Assembly (NCBI GenBank): GCA_012841675.1
Contig: DUUG01000130.1
Location: 1 to 11,782, forward strand
Direction: 5' to 3'
DNA: 11,782 bases
Origin: Clostridiales bacterium
GTDB lineage: Bacteria; Bacillota; Clostridia; Oscillospirales; QAMX01
Shown piece by piece: positions 1 to 6,878 of the stretch. Under the pieces are notes generated by a model. The model was given only the letters and a program-made list of their open reading frames with translations. It did no database searches and was not told where the DNA came from. Every line of letters starts with the position of its first letter. The first letter of the stretch is position 1. The position numbers were made by a program, and so were the translations under genes.

Positions 1-1007
1 ACATCAAATAAAAGCTTCGTCCCGGATGTCTGTTTGACCGCCCAAAAATCATGCATGGAAATAGCCGGATCCAGCATAGCAAGCATTTCCTGTATCCGTT
101 CACGAAGGGCAATCACCTCTTCATCGTCGGTTTGAACGGGATCCAGATGGATCACCATCTCAATATTAAGCCGTTCCCGCATATCTCGCTCGATTTTATC
201 GGCCATTTCGTGGCTTTGCCAGAGAGGATGATCCGCAGCCACTTCTATATGAAGCGTGGCAAACTTGCGGTTTGACCCATAGCTGTGGATTACCAAATCG
301 TGGGCGTCAAGCACACCGTCATACGCTGATACGATTTCCAAAATCTTGTTGTAAAGCTCTGTCTTGGGCGCCTCGCCGAGCAGGTTAGAGGCCGTGTTGC
401 GTATAAGCGAAAATCCCGTAAACAGTATAAACCCTGCCACGACAAGCCCCATAATGCCGTCTAAGGGCAGGTTCACCATGGGACTAAAAATGCCGGCTAC
501 GAATATGGCACTGCTGGCCGCCACATCCGACAGGCTGTCTATGGCTGCGGCATGCAGAAGTGTAGACGAGAGCCGCTTGCCCATGCGGCGGCAAAACACA
601 AATAGCCCCAGCTTAACAGCAATAGAACCGCCCAAAACCCATAAGGCAACTGGAGAAATAACCGTTTTCTTTCCTGCCCAAATAGACAAAACCGAGCTTT
701 TCCCCACCTCAAAGCCTAATATAAGCACTAAAACCGCCATTACCAAGGAGGCGATGGATTCTCCCCGTGCGTGGCCGAAGGGATGCTCTTTGTCGGCGGG
801 CTTAGAAGATAAGCGGAAACCAAAGTATGTGATTAATCCTGTGCCTGCGTCGGAAAGATTATTGATGGCATCGGCTCTAACGGATAGGCTTCTCGTCAAA
901 ATCGACGCGAAAAACTTGGCCAGAAACAGAAAAAAATTGATAAATGTAATCCAAAGCCCGCCTCGCTGACCGGCTTTGCCACGTTCGCTGTATTTTGGGT
1001 CCGCGAT
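1..1007 (-). CDS. Cation diffusion facilitator (CDF) transporter, probably Mn(II)/divalent metal exporter; C-terminus beyond window edge
   Basis: An inner-membrane metal/proton antiporter that would export divalent cations as a dimer. About 335 codons are visible and the frame is open to base 3, so the C-terminal end is missing. Seen, counting the ATC at 1007-1005 as residue 1: TM1 at about 18-37; a TM2 motif ADAINNLSD (N49, D53); the CDF signature HPFGHARGE after TM2; a TM5 motif IDSLSD (D157, D161); then a cytoplasmic domain with HDLVIHSYG, HIEV and HLDP, typical of the CDF C-terminal ferredoxin-like fold. Family knowledge: Zn exporters usually carry His or Asp in the first TM5 site and Asp in TM2, whereas NxxxD in TM2 with DxxxD in TM5 is the pattern of MntE-like Mn exporters. 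Mn specificity is therefore inferred. The start is unresolved: no ATG, GTG or TTG lies in frame between the upstream stop (1034-1032) and TM1. ATC at 1007 sits 8 bases after AAAGGGGG and is used here as the most likely boundary. It lies 24 bases after the preceding gene, probably in the same operon. Confidence 0.88.
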   Translation of the reverse strand, partial: MADPKYSERGKAGQRGGLWITFINFFLFLAKFFASILTRSLSVRADAINNLSDAGTGLITYFGFRLSSKPADKEHPFGHARGESIASLVMAVLVLILGFEVGKSSVLSIWAGKKTVISPVALWVLGGSIAVKLGLFVFCRRMGKRLSSTLLHAAAIDSLSDVAASSAIFVAGIFSPMVNLPLDGIMGLVVAGFILFTGFSLIRNTASNLLGEAPKTELYNKILEIVSAYDGVLDAHDLVIHSYGSNRKFATLHIEVAADHPLWQSHEMADKIERDMRERLNIEMVIHLDPVQTDDEEVIALRERIQEMLAMLDPAISMHDFWAVKQTSGTKLLFD

Positions 1008-1015
1008 GCCGGGAG

Positions 1016-1023
1016 CCCCCTTT
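1016..1023 (-). promoter_or_regulatory. Ribosome binding site of the CDF gene
   Basis: The minus strand reads AAAGGGGG, a good Shine-Dalgarno match, 8 bases before an ATC codon in the CDF frame. This is the only well-placed ribosome site between the upstream stop and TM1, which is why the CDF gene is drawn from 1007 despite the non-standard codon. It could also serve an undetected start if the assembly has an error here. Confidence 0.45.
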
Positions 1024-1031
1024 CGTAATGC

Positions 1032-1526
1032 TTAATAAAGGCGCAAGGAAAGCCCTCGGGCGGATACGCCTGCTAAGGCAAATTCCAAACTCTTGGGCAG
1101 ATCGTCTATATGCAGCCTAAGCTGCCGGTTGTTCACCTCAATGCCCCGGTATTTCGACAAAGCGAAAGCCAAACCACTTTTCCCCGTCATACCAAGCAAT
1201 GCGCCGGACAACCCTCCGCCGGATCTTTCCTCGTGATAGGTAATGCTTCCAAATAATTTGCCCTGCTCCATTCCCAGCCGTTCGGGTTTCAAACGGTATG
1301 AAAGAGTCATGCCCTTGGTCTCCAACTGAAAGAAAATTTCTCCCTGATCTGAAAAGCGAATCTGGTCGATGCGCCAGCTGTCGTCCCCCAGCGCGGATAA
1401 GAGATCCGACAGCATCTGCGGCGTAATGGTTAAACGGCCCCGCTCTATTTCTGCCGGGGATAGCCGGTTAATAAAATCAAACACAGCTTTTTTATTGGAA
1501 ACCAGTTTTAATAAAAGCTCTCTCAA
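1032..1526 (-). CDS. Unrecognised 164-residue protein between fba and the CDF gene
   Basis: I do not recognise this family. The TTG at 1526-1524 is chosen as start because AAAGGGG (1541-1535) lies 8 bases upstream. A GTG at 1535-1533 would add three residues but overlaps that ribosome site, and the frame also runs open to 1592 without ribosome-site support. The protein has a charged helical N-terminus (roughly residues 1-40), then alternating polar/hydrophobic stretches suggesting beta-strands (RIDQIRFSDQGEIFFQLETK, then TLSYRLKPERLG), a glycine-rich middle (SGGGLSGALLGMTGKSG) and a C-terminal strand-rich part with IDDLP. There is no signal peptide and no clear membrane helix. It follows fba by 78 bases, including a strong hairpin, and precedes the CDF gene by 24 bases, so it is probably cotranscribed with both. 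The spacing and reading frame make it a likely real gene; its function is unknown. Confidence 0.7.
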   Translation of the reverse strand: MRELLLKLVSNKKAVFDFINRLSPAEIERGRLTITPQMLSDLLSALGDDSWRIDQIRFSDQGEIFFQLETKGMTLSYRLKPERLGMEQGKLFGSITYHEERSGGGLSGALLGMTGKSGLAFALSKYRGIEVNNRQLRLHIDDLPKSLEFALAGVSARGLSLRLY

Positions 1527-1551
1527 TTCCTTCACCCCTTTAAGATAGCAT

Positions 1552-1586
1552 ATGCACCGGCAGGCATATTCATGCCGCCGGCGCAT
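1552..1586 (-). other. Strong hairpin after fba, without a U-tract
   Basis: Arms 1552-1567 and 1572-1586 pair over about 15 positions around a 4-base loop, with one bulged base (1562) and one G-U wobble in minus-strand RNA. The stem is GC-rich (CCGGC core). It begins 18 bases after the fba stop. The RNA downstream reads AUAUGCUAUCUU and then the next ribosome site, with no run of U, so it is not a standard intrinsic terminator. It may be an mRNA 3'-end stabiliser, a processing site or a partial attenuator that makes fba more abundant than the two genes after it. Confidence 0.6.
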
Positions 1587-1604
1587 GACCAACGATGGGG
1601 GGAA

Positions 1605-2540
1605 TTACAGGATGTTGCTGGATCCGAGAACGTTGCGGATTTTGTTCTGCACAAGACCCTTAATGGCCGTACGAGCCGGACCCAGATACTGGCGGGGGTC
1701 AAAGTGAGAAGGATTCTGCGCAAAGTACTGCCGAATCGTGCCCGTCATGGCAAGGCGCAGGTCAGAGTCGATGTTGATTTTGCATACAGCGCTCTTAGCG
1801 GCCTTGCGGAGCATATCCTCGGGAATGCCGATGGCATCGGGCATTGCGCCGCCGTTCTCATTAATCATCTGCACAAACTCGGGGATAACCGAGGAAGCGC
1901 CGTGGAGAACGATGGGGAAGCCAGGCAGCAATTTCTCGATCTCTTCTAAAATATCGAAGCGGAGACGAGGAGTCTGACCGGGCTTGAACTTGTAAGCGCC
2001 GTGGCTGGTGCCGATGGCAATGGCCAGAGAGTCAACGCCGGTTTTTTCAACAAATTCCTGCACCTGGGAAGGATCGGTGTACTGGGCGTCTTCGTCGGAC
2101 ACATTGACGTCATCTTCTACACCGGCCAGTCGGCCCAGCTCGCCTTCGACAACAACGCCGCGCTCGTGGGCATAGTCTACGACCCGGCGGGTCAGCTCGA
2201 TGTTTTCTTCAAAAGAAAGGTGAGAACCGTCGATCATAACGGAGGTAAATCCGCCATCGATGCAGGATTTGCAGATTTCAAAGGTGTCGCCATGGTCAAG
2301 ATGCACTGCGATGGGCAGATCGGTATCTTCGATGGCAGCTTCGATGAGCTTCATCAGGTAAACGTGCTTAGCATACTTTCTGGCACCGGCAGAAACCTGT
2401 AAAATCAGGGGAGAATTCTCCTCTTTGGCTGCCTCGGTAATACCTTGGACGATTTCCATGTTGTTGACGTTAAACGCGCCAATCGCGTAGCCGCCTTCAT
2501 ATGCCTTCTGGAACATCTCTTTGGTTGTAACTAACGGCAT
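1605..2540 (-). CDS. fba: Class II fructose-1,6-bisphosphate aldolase
   Basis: Cytosolic, zinc-dependent enzyme of glycolysis and gluconeogenesis that cleaves fructose-1,6-bisphosphate to dihydroxyacetone phosphate and glyceraldehyde-3-phosphate. 311 residues, usual length for the shorter bacterial class II type, TIM barrel. Seen: AVHLDHGDTFE with catalytic Asp82 and zinc ligand His83; VVEGELGRLAG with Glu132/Glu134; GTSHGAYK with His180; IVLHGASS with His213; and the phosphate-binding NIDSDLRLAMTG near the C-terminus. The start at 2540-2538 (MPLVTTKEMF) is chosen because AAGGAG lies 9 bases upstream and homologues begin this way; the frame is open to 2591, but that stretch is leader. It has its own promoter at 2616-2644, so glycolytic expression can be set apart from the aminopeptidase gene before it. 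A related tagatose-bisphosphate aldolase is possible but less likely. Confidence 0.96.
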   Translation of the reverse strand: MPLVTTKEMFQKAYEGGYAIGAFNVNNMEIVQGITEAAKEENSPLILQVSAGARKYAKHVYLMKLIEAAIEDTDLPIAVHLDHGDTFEICKSCIDGGFTSVMIDGSHLSFEENIELTRRVVDYAHERGVVVEGELGRLAGVEDDVNVSDEDAQYTDPSQVQEFVEKTGVDSLAIAIGTSHGAYKFKPGQTPRLRFDILEEIEKLLPGFPIVLHGASSVIPEFVQMINENGGAMPDAIGIPEDMLRKAAKSAVCKINIDSDLRLAMTGTIRQYFAQNPSHFDPRQYLGPARTAIKGLVQNKIRNVLGSSNIL

Positions 2541-2549
2541 AAATGACAT

Positions 2550-2555
2550 CTCCTT
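2550..2555 (-). promoter_or_regulatory. fba ribosome binding site
   Basis: AAGGAG lies 9 bases before the ATG at 2540. It touches another in-frame ATG (2549-2547) with no room for initiation there, and it lies downstream of the 2591 ATG, so it decides the start. Confidence 0.8.
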
Positions 2556-2615
2556 CTTTGTTAAACTATCTGCAGCATGCTGTATTTCCATAAAACGGTT
2601 TCAACATGTCAGCCT

Positions 2616-2644
2616 ATTGTATCATTATTCGTACAAAACTGCAA
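2616..2644 (-). promoter_or_regulatory. Sigma-A-type promoter of fba
   Basis: Minus strand: -35 TTGCAG (2644-2639), 17-base spacer, -10 TACAAT (2621-2616). This gives a transcript start near 2609 and a leader of roughly 70 bases before the fba ATG. It lies in the 130-base gap after the aminopeptidase stop. Spacing is optimal and both hexamers match the consensus well, so this is the best promoter in the window. Confidence 0.75.
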
Positions 2645-2670
2645 GGGCGAACGTAGCTAGAAAACTAAGC

Positions 2671-4071
2671 CTATAAAGCTGCTTTCCTATAAAATACGGA
2701 AATGGCCTTATAAAGCATATACACGTCCAGCTTGGCAGTCAGTTCAAAGGGTGCGTGCATGGACAAAACAGGCACGCCCACATCGATGGTGGAAATATTG
2801 CGGTTGGCCATAAACTTAGCAACCGTGCCGCCGCCGCCTTGGTCCACCTTGCCCAGCTCGCCCATCTGCCACAGAACGCCGTTTTCTTCAAACAGTCGGC
2901 GCATAAGTCCAACCAGCTCAGCCGAGGCATCGGAAGCACCGGCTTTGCCGCGAGCGCCTGTATACTTCGTAACAAGTGCGCCGCCGTTACAGCGGGCATT
3001 GTTGCGCTTGTCGGAAACTTCGGGATAGTTGGGGTCGTAGGCGTTGCCCACGTCGGCCGACAAGCAAATGGAATTCTCAAAGCAGACGTGCAGACGGGCA
3101 TTTTGCGAAGCGCACAGATCGGTCATAAATCCATCAAACCAGGCAGACTGCATGCCGGTGATTCCTTCGGAGCCGATTTCTTCCTTGTCAACCAGGATGC
3201 AAACCGCTGTCCTCTCCGGCGTTTCGGCAAGGTCAAGCAGCGCCGTCAAGGCCGTATAGGAACAGACGCGGTCATCCTGCCCATAGGCGCCGATGAAGCT
3301 TCTGTCTAAGCCGACATCCCGCGCTTTTCCGGCCGGCACCAAAGAAAGCTCGGCAGAAAACAGGTCATGCTCGGTAATTCCGTAGGTGTCGTTTAAGATG
3401 CTCATAATGGCCAGCTTAAAGCGGTCCTTCCCTTCGTCTGCGTAAGGCGCGCCGCCGATTAAGACATTCAAATTCTCGCCGGGGAAGGCGGAGCCGAGCT
3501 TCTTATCGTTCTGATCCTGTGCCAGATGGGGCAAAAGGTCGGTAATCACAAGAACCGGGTCGTCCTCATTCTCGCCCACACATACATCAACCACTTCCCC
3601 GTCTTTTTTCACTACAACGCCGTGGAGCGCAAGAGGAATCGTCACCCACTGGTATTTGCGGATGCCGCCATAGTAGTGGGTTTTGAAAAAGACCATTTCC
3701 TCGTCCTCATACAGCGGAGAGGGCTTGAGATCCAGTCTCGGTGCGTCCAGATGAGCCGCCGCAAACAAAGCGCCCTCCTCCAAAGGCTTTTGGCCAATAT
3801 GGGCGAGCATAATAGCCTTGTCACGGTGAATGGTGTACACCTTCGTACCGGGATTTAAAGTCATGCCGCGAACGTAAGGGACATATCCTGCCCCTTCGGC
3901 AAGGGCTTTAGACGCCAATACGGACGAACGCTCCGTTTTTCCTTCATCCAGATACTTTTTATAGCCCGGAGCATAGTTGGATGCGGCAATTACTTCATCG
4001 CGGCTTAGAAAATCAAAACCGTTTACGCGCTGCACCAGCAACGTCTTACGAAGGTCTTTTTCTTCCGACAT
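2671..4071 (-). CDS. apeA: M18 family metallo-aminopeptidase (aspartyl aminopeptidase type)
   Basis: A cytosolic, di-zinc aminopeptidase that removes N-terminal residues (acidic ones in characterised members) from peptides; M18 enzymes form large dodecameric shells. 466 residues, the length of the longer bacterial M18 type. All expected metal and catalytic positions are visible: AAHLDAPRLD (His107), GAYGQDDR (Asp266/267), DKEEIGSEG (Glu297/298), SADVGNAYDP (Asp340) and SMHAPFE (His439). The C-terminal helix ends YKAISVFYRKAAL. ATG at 4071-4069 follows AGGAGG by 7 bases, a very strong ribosome site. The gene is 66 bases after coaE with no convincing terminator between, so it may be the last gene of the galK-led set. 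No signal peptide. The symbol follows the usual clostridial naming; the true peptide specificity cannot be read from sequence. Confidence 0.93.
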   Translation of the reverse strand: MSEEKDLRKTLLVQRVNGFDFLSRDEVIAASNYAPGYKKYLDEGKTERSSVLASKALAEGAGYVPYVRGMTLNPGTKVYTIHRDKAIMLAHIGQKPLEEGALFAAAHLDAPRLDLKPSPLYEDEEMVFFKTHYYGGIRKYQWVTIPLALHGVVVKKDGEVVDVCVGENEDDPVLVITDLLPHLAQDQNDKKLGSAFPGENLNVLIGGAPYADEGKDRFKLAIMSILNDTYGITEHDLFSAELSLVPAGKARDVGLDRSFIGAYGQDDRVCSYTALTALLDLAETPERTAVCILVDKEEIGSEGITGMQSAWFDGFMTDLCASQNARLHVCFENSICLSADVGNAYDPNYPEVSDKRNNARCNGGALVTKYTGARGKAGASDASAELVGLMRRLFEENGVLWQMGELGKVDQGGGGTVAKFMANRNISTIDVGVPVLSMHAPFELTAKLDVYMLYKAISVFYRKAAL

Positions 4072-4137
4072 ATCTTTTCCTCCTTAATTCAAAGCACAAC
4101 GCATTTACAGGGCGTTTCTCCCAAGAGAACCTCACCC

Positions 4138-4746
4138 TTAGGACGTTTGCCCATTTGCCTTTGGCTCTTGCTTTATGAAATTCCACAAGGCAAGCACCTT
4201 TTCCTGCAGGGCAGACAGGTCGTTGGTGTTTTCTATGACATATTGCGCGCGCAAGGTATAGAAAGAGGCATCTTTCTGGGCGGCAAGCCTTGCTTTGGCC
4301 GCTTCTTCGCTTAATTCGTCCCGTTCCATAATCCTTGCTAAGCGAATGTCAAGGGGGGCCGTAAGCGCCACGGTATGGGTACATTCCTCCGCAAAACCGC
4401 TTTCAAACAAGGCAATGGCCTCTACCGCCGCATCCTGACCTGGATTTTGCGCCAAAATCGTGCGAATTTCCTTTAAAACGCGGCCATGGGCAATGGAATT
4501 TAACCGTTCCAGAGCAGCCGGATCAGAAAAAACAACAGAGGCAAGGGCTTTTCGGTTCACACGGCCGTTTTCCATCACTTCTGCGCCGAAGACCTTTTCC
4601 AGTTGGGAATTCAGCTCATCATCCTCCGCCAGCAAACGGTGGTAAACTTCGTCGGCGTTAATAAAAAGCACACCGGTAGAAGCTAGAATTTTTCCAACGG
4701 TCGTTGTACCCGTGCCGCTTTGCCCCGTAATTCCCAGCAGAATCAT
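4138..4746 (-). CDS. coaE: Dephospho-CoA kinase (divergent active site)
   Basis: Family role: ATP-dependent phosphorylation of the ribose 3'-OH of dephospho-CoA, the last step of coenzyme A synthesis. 202 residues, usual length. Seen in order: P-loop region GITGQSGTGTTTVG (6-19), NADEVYHRLL (30-39), NRKALASVVFSDP (64-76), LNSIAHG (82-88), ALFESGF (112-118), and the lid/CoA region RIMERDELSEEAAKARLAAQ (138-157). The order and spacing match CoaE. Oddities: the Walker A lysine is Thr14 (codon ACA); the first Asp of the DxD motif is Asn30; and the usual HP pair is HG (87-88). It is therefore either a divergent active enzyme or one with altered activity. ATG at 4746 overlaps the tsaC stop (ATGA) and follows GGAGG by 8 bases, so translation is probably coupled. 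A CoaE-like kinase with another substrate is the main alternative. Confidence 0.82.
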   Translation of the reverse strand: MILLGITGQSGTGTTTVGKILASTGVLFINADEVYHRLLAEDDELNSQLEKVFGAEVMENGRVNRKALASVVFSDPAALERLNSIAHGRVLKEIRTILAQNPGQDAAVEAIALFESGFAEECTHTVALTAPLDIRLARIMERDELSEEAAKARLAAQKDASFYTLRAQYVIENTNDLSALQEKVLALWNFIKQEPKANGQTS

Positions 4747-5780
4747 AGTATTTCCTCCGTTGGCGCTGAAATTACATGAAATCCTGCCGCTTTTTTAATT
4801 CGATTTGCTACTGCAAAGCCGAGAGCACGGTCATTCGGACATTGAATGAAAATTCGTTCCGGCGAAAGCAAATCCATCTGCCGAAGAACATCGAAAATAT
4901 TTCGAGCAAGCGCGGCATCATCCGTTTCTTCCCCATAGCCAATGACGGCTTTTGCTTTGGAAAATATCATTTCTTGCCCCGAATAACAGATCACACCGTC
5001 ATTTTCCCTTATTTCCCGGGAAATATAGCGGGCCGATGCTTCTCCGGGCCCGCAAACTGCCAAAACCGGCGCATTCGGAGCGTAGTGACGGTACTTCATC
5101 CCCGGCGAAGCCGGAGCCTGCTCTTTAGTTAGGCTGCCGGAAACGGCACTGTCCACCTCAATTTCACCCAGTACGGCCTCAAGCCGCTCTTTCGATACCC
5201 CTCCGGGGCGAAGCAGCCGAAATGGTTTTGTTCGCATATCAATGACTGTGGATTCAACGCCAACCTGACAAGGCCCGCCGTCGATGACGGCATCAATCCG
5301 ACCGGACAAATCGTGGATAACGTGTTCGGCCTTGGTAGGACTGGGTGATCCGGACAAATTGGCCGACGGTGCGGCCAACGGAACGCCTGCCGCCGCTATG
5401 ACAGCTCTTGCCACCGGATGCGCCGGAACACGGACAGCCACACTGTCCAGCCCGCCGGAGACAATTGCCGGAATCTCCGGCCGTTTTGTCAAAACCATGG
5501 AAAGGGGGCCCGGCCAGAAGGTTTTGGCCAAAAGCCACGCCTCCTCCGGAATATCCAGACAGCATTTTTCCATTTCTTTCCCATCGGACAGATGGACAAT
5601 CAGCGGATTATCCGAAGGACGGCCTTTTGCCGTGTAAATATTCGCCACAGCTCTTTCATCAAACACAGAGGCCGCCAGTCCATACACCGTTTCGGTAGGA
5701 ATCGCCACCAGTCCGCCCCGGCGCAGGATTTCCCCTGCTTGGGCAGTCTGGTCGACTGTTAAAATGCGCGTGTCCATCAT
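4743..5780 (-). CDS. tsaC: L-threonylcarbamoyladenylate synthase, Sua5 type with C-terminal domain
   Basis: Makes threonylcarbamoyl-AMP from threonine, bicarbonate and ATP, the first step of the t6A37 modification of ANN-decoding tRNAs; the product is passed to TsaD/TsaB/TsaE, none of which lies in this window. 345 residues, as expected for the two-domain Sua5/YwlC form rather than short TsaC. Seen: PTETVYGL (28-35), TAKGRPSDNPLIVHL (50-64) with Lys52 and Arg54, APSANLSG (137-144) and ESTVID (176-181) of the YrdC domain; then a linker with SPGMKYRHYAP (225-235) leading into the Sua5 domain (about 236-335). ATG at 5780 overlaps the prfA stop as ATGA; a second ATG follows at once (5777), so the start is uncertain by one codon. 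Coupled to prfA upstream and coaE downstream. Sua5, ywlC and tsaC are all used as names. Confidence 0.93.
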   Translation of the reverse strand: MMDTRILTVDQTAQAGEILRRGGLVAIPTETVYGLAASVFDERAVANIYTAKGRPSDNPLIVHLSDGKEMEKCCLDIPEEAWLLAKTFWPGPLSMVLTKRPEIPAIVSGGLDSVAVRVPAHPVARAVIAAAGVPLAAPSANLSGSPSPTKAEHVIHDLSGRIDAVIDGGPCQVGVESTVIDMRTKPFRLLRPGGVSKERLEAVLGEIEVDSAVSGSLTKEQAPASPGMKYRHYAPNAPVLAVCGPGEASARYISREIRENDGVICYSGQEMIFSKAKAVIGYGEETDDAALARNIFDVLRQMDLLSPERIFIQCPNDRALGFAVANRIKKAAGFHVISAPTEEIL

Positions 5781-6847
5781 GCTTCCGCCTGCTGGAGTTT
5801 TTCTGCCTGCGCCGCTGTGACAAGCGCATCAATGAGTTCATCTAAGTCGCCGTCTAAAACTTCTTCCAGCCGATGGAGGGTAAGTCCAATGCGGTGATCG
5901 GTAACGCGGCTTTGGGGATAGTTGTAGGTTCTGATCCGTTCGCTTCGATCGCCCGTGCCTACTTGGGTGCGCCGTTCGGCCGCAATCTGCGACTGCTGCT
6001 CGGCCTGCATTTTCTCATACAGCTTCGAGCGAAGGATTTTCATGGCTCTTTCCCTGTTTTTGTGCTGGCTTCGCTCGTCCTGGCATTCCACCACAATGCC
6101 CGTGGGCACATGAGTAATGCGAATGGCCGATTCGGTTTTATTGACATGCTGACCGCCGGCACCGCTGGAACGGAAGGTGTCAATCTGCAAATCGGCAGGG
6201 TTAATCTCCACTTCCACTTCCTCTGCCTCGGGCAGAACGGCAACCGTAACCGTCGACGTATGGATCCGGCCGGAGGCTTCCGTATCTGGCACACGCTGGA
6301 CACGGTGAACGCCGCTTTCGAACTTCAGCCGGGAATACACACCCGTGCCTTCCACCATAAAGCTTACTTCCTTGAAACCGCCCAGCTCGGTTTCGTTAGA
6401 GGTTAGCTTTTCCACAGTCCACCGCTTCTGGTCGGCATACATGCCGTACATACGGTATAACACACCGGCAAACAAAGCGGCTTCTTCTCCGCCGGCACCG
6501 CCCCGGATTTCCACAATGACGTTTTTCTCATCGTTGGGGTCAGAGGGCAGGAGGAGAATTTTAAGTTCCTGAGTCAGCTCATCCATTTCCTGGCGGGCGG
6601 ATTCGTATTCTTCCCGTGCCAGTTCCTTCAGCTCGGGGTCGTTTCCGCCGCTCATCAGAGATTCCGCATCCTCCATGGTCTGCATGGCTTTCTTATAGGC
6701 GCGGAAAGCCTCGATAATAGGAGTCAGCTCTTTTTGTTCTTTTAAAAGGCGCGCCGCATTTTGCGGATCGCTATAAAGATTGGGATCTTCAATTTTTCTA
6801 GATAATTCTTCGTATTTTTCTTCTAAAAGTAGAAGTTTTTCAAACAT
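5777..6847 (-). CDS. prfA: Peptide chain release factor 1
   Basis: Reads UAA and UAG in the ribosomal A site and triggers hydrolysis of peptidyl-tRNA. 356 residues, usual length. Seen: N-terminal coiled domain (1-105); IRGGAGGEEAALFA (114-127); the stop-codon recognition loop RVPDTEASGRIHTS (185-198), where PxT (187-189) marks RF1 rather than RF2 (SPF); SSGAGGQHVNKTESA (227-241) with the catalytic GGQ at 231-233; and the basic C-terminal part with NRERAMKILRSKLYE and the ending DHRIGLTLHRLEEVLDGDL. ATG at 6847 follows AAAGGA with an 11-base spacer, rather long. It lies 30 bases after the DUF3048 gene and overlaps tsaC by four bases. The prmC methyltransferase gene that modifies the GGQ glutamine is often found between prfA and the Sua5 gene in Firmicutes; it is absent here. 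Confidence 0.97.
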   Translation of the reverse strand: MFEKLLLLEEKYEELSRKIEDPNLYSDPQNAARLLKEQKELTPIIEAFRAYKKAMQTMEDAESLMSGGNDPELKELAREEYESARQEMDELTQELKILLLPSDPNDEKNVIVEIRGGAGGEEAALFAGVLYRMYGMYADQKRWTVEKLTSNETELGGFKEVSFMVEGTGVYSRLKFESGVHRVQRVPDTEASGRIHTSTVTVAVLPEAEEVEVEINPADLQIDTFRSSGAGGQHVNKTESAIRITHVPTGIVVECQDERSQHKNRERAMKILRSKLYEKMQAEQQSQIAAERRTQVGTGDRSERIRTYNYPQSRVTDHRIGLTLHRLEEVLDGDLDELIDALVTAAQAEKLQQAEA

Positions 6848-6865
6848 AAAACCAAAATTCCTTTC

Positions 6866-6878
6866 GCCTAAACTAGGC
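6866..6878 (-). repeat. Small perfect hairpin before the prfA ribosome site
   Basis: GCCTA-GTT-TAGGC on the minus strand, a 5-bp perfect stem with a 3-base loop. It begins at the last base of the DUF3048 stop codon and ends just before the AAAGGA of prfA. Too short and without a U-tract to be a terminator; it could mildly affect prfA translation or be chance. Confidence 0.3.

Noticed and set aside
364..969. A 201-codon open frame on the plus strand
   Set aside because: It lies antisense to the CDF gene, whose membrane and metal motifs are clear; the plus-strand product has no recognisable features or ribosome-site support.
2541..2591. Longer fba start at 2591
   Set aside because: The ribosome site AAGGAG lies downstream of it, inside the extension, and homologues begin at the 2540 ATG.
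4111..4133. Hairpin between coaE and the aminopeptidase gene as a terminator
   Set aside because: Only about six pairs with a bulge, and no U-tract follows on the minus strand.
5873..6406. A 177-codon open frame on the plus strand
   Set aside because: Antisense shadow of prfA, including its GGQ region; no independent evidence of coding.
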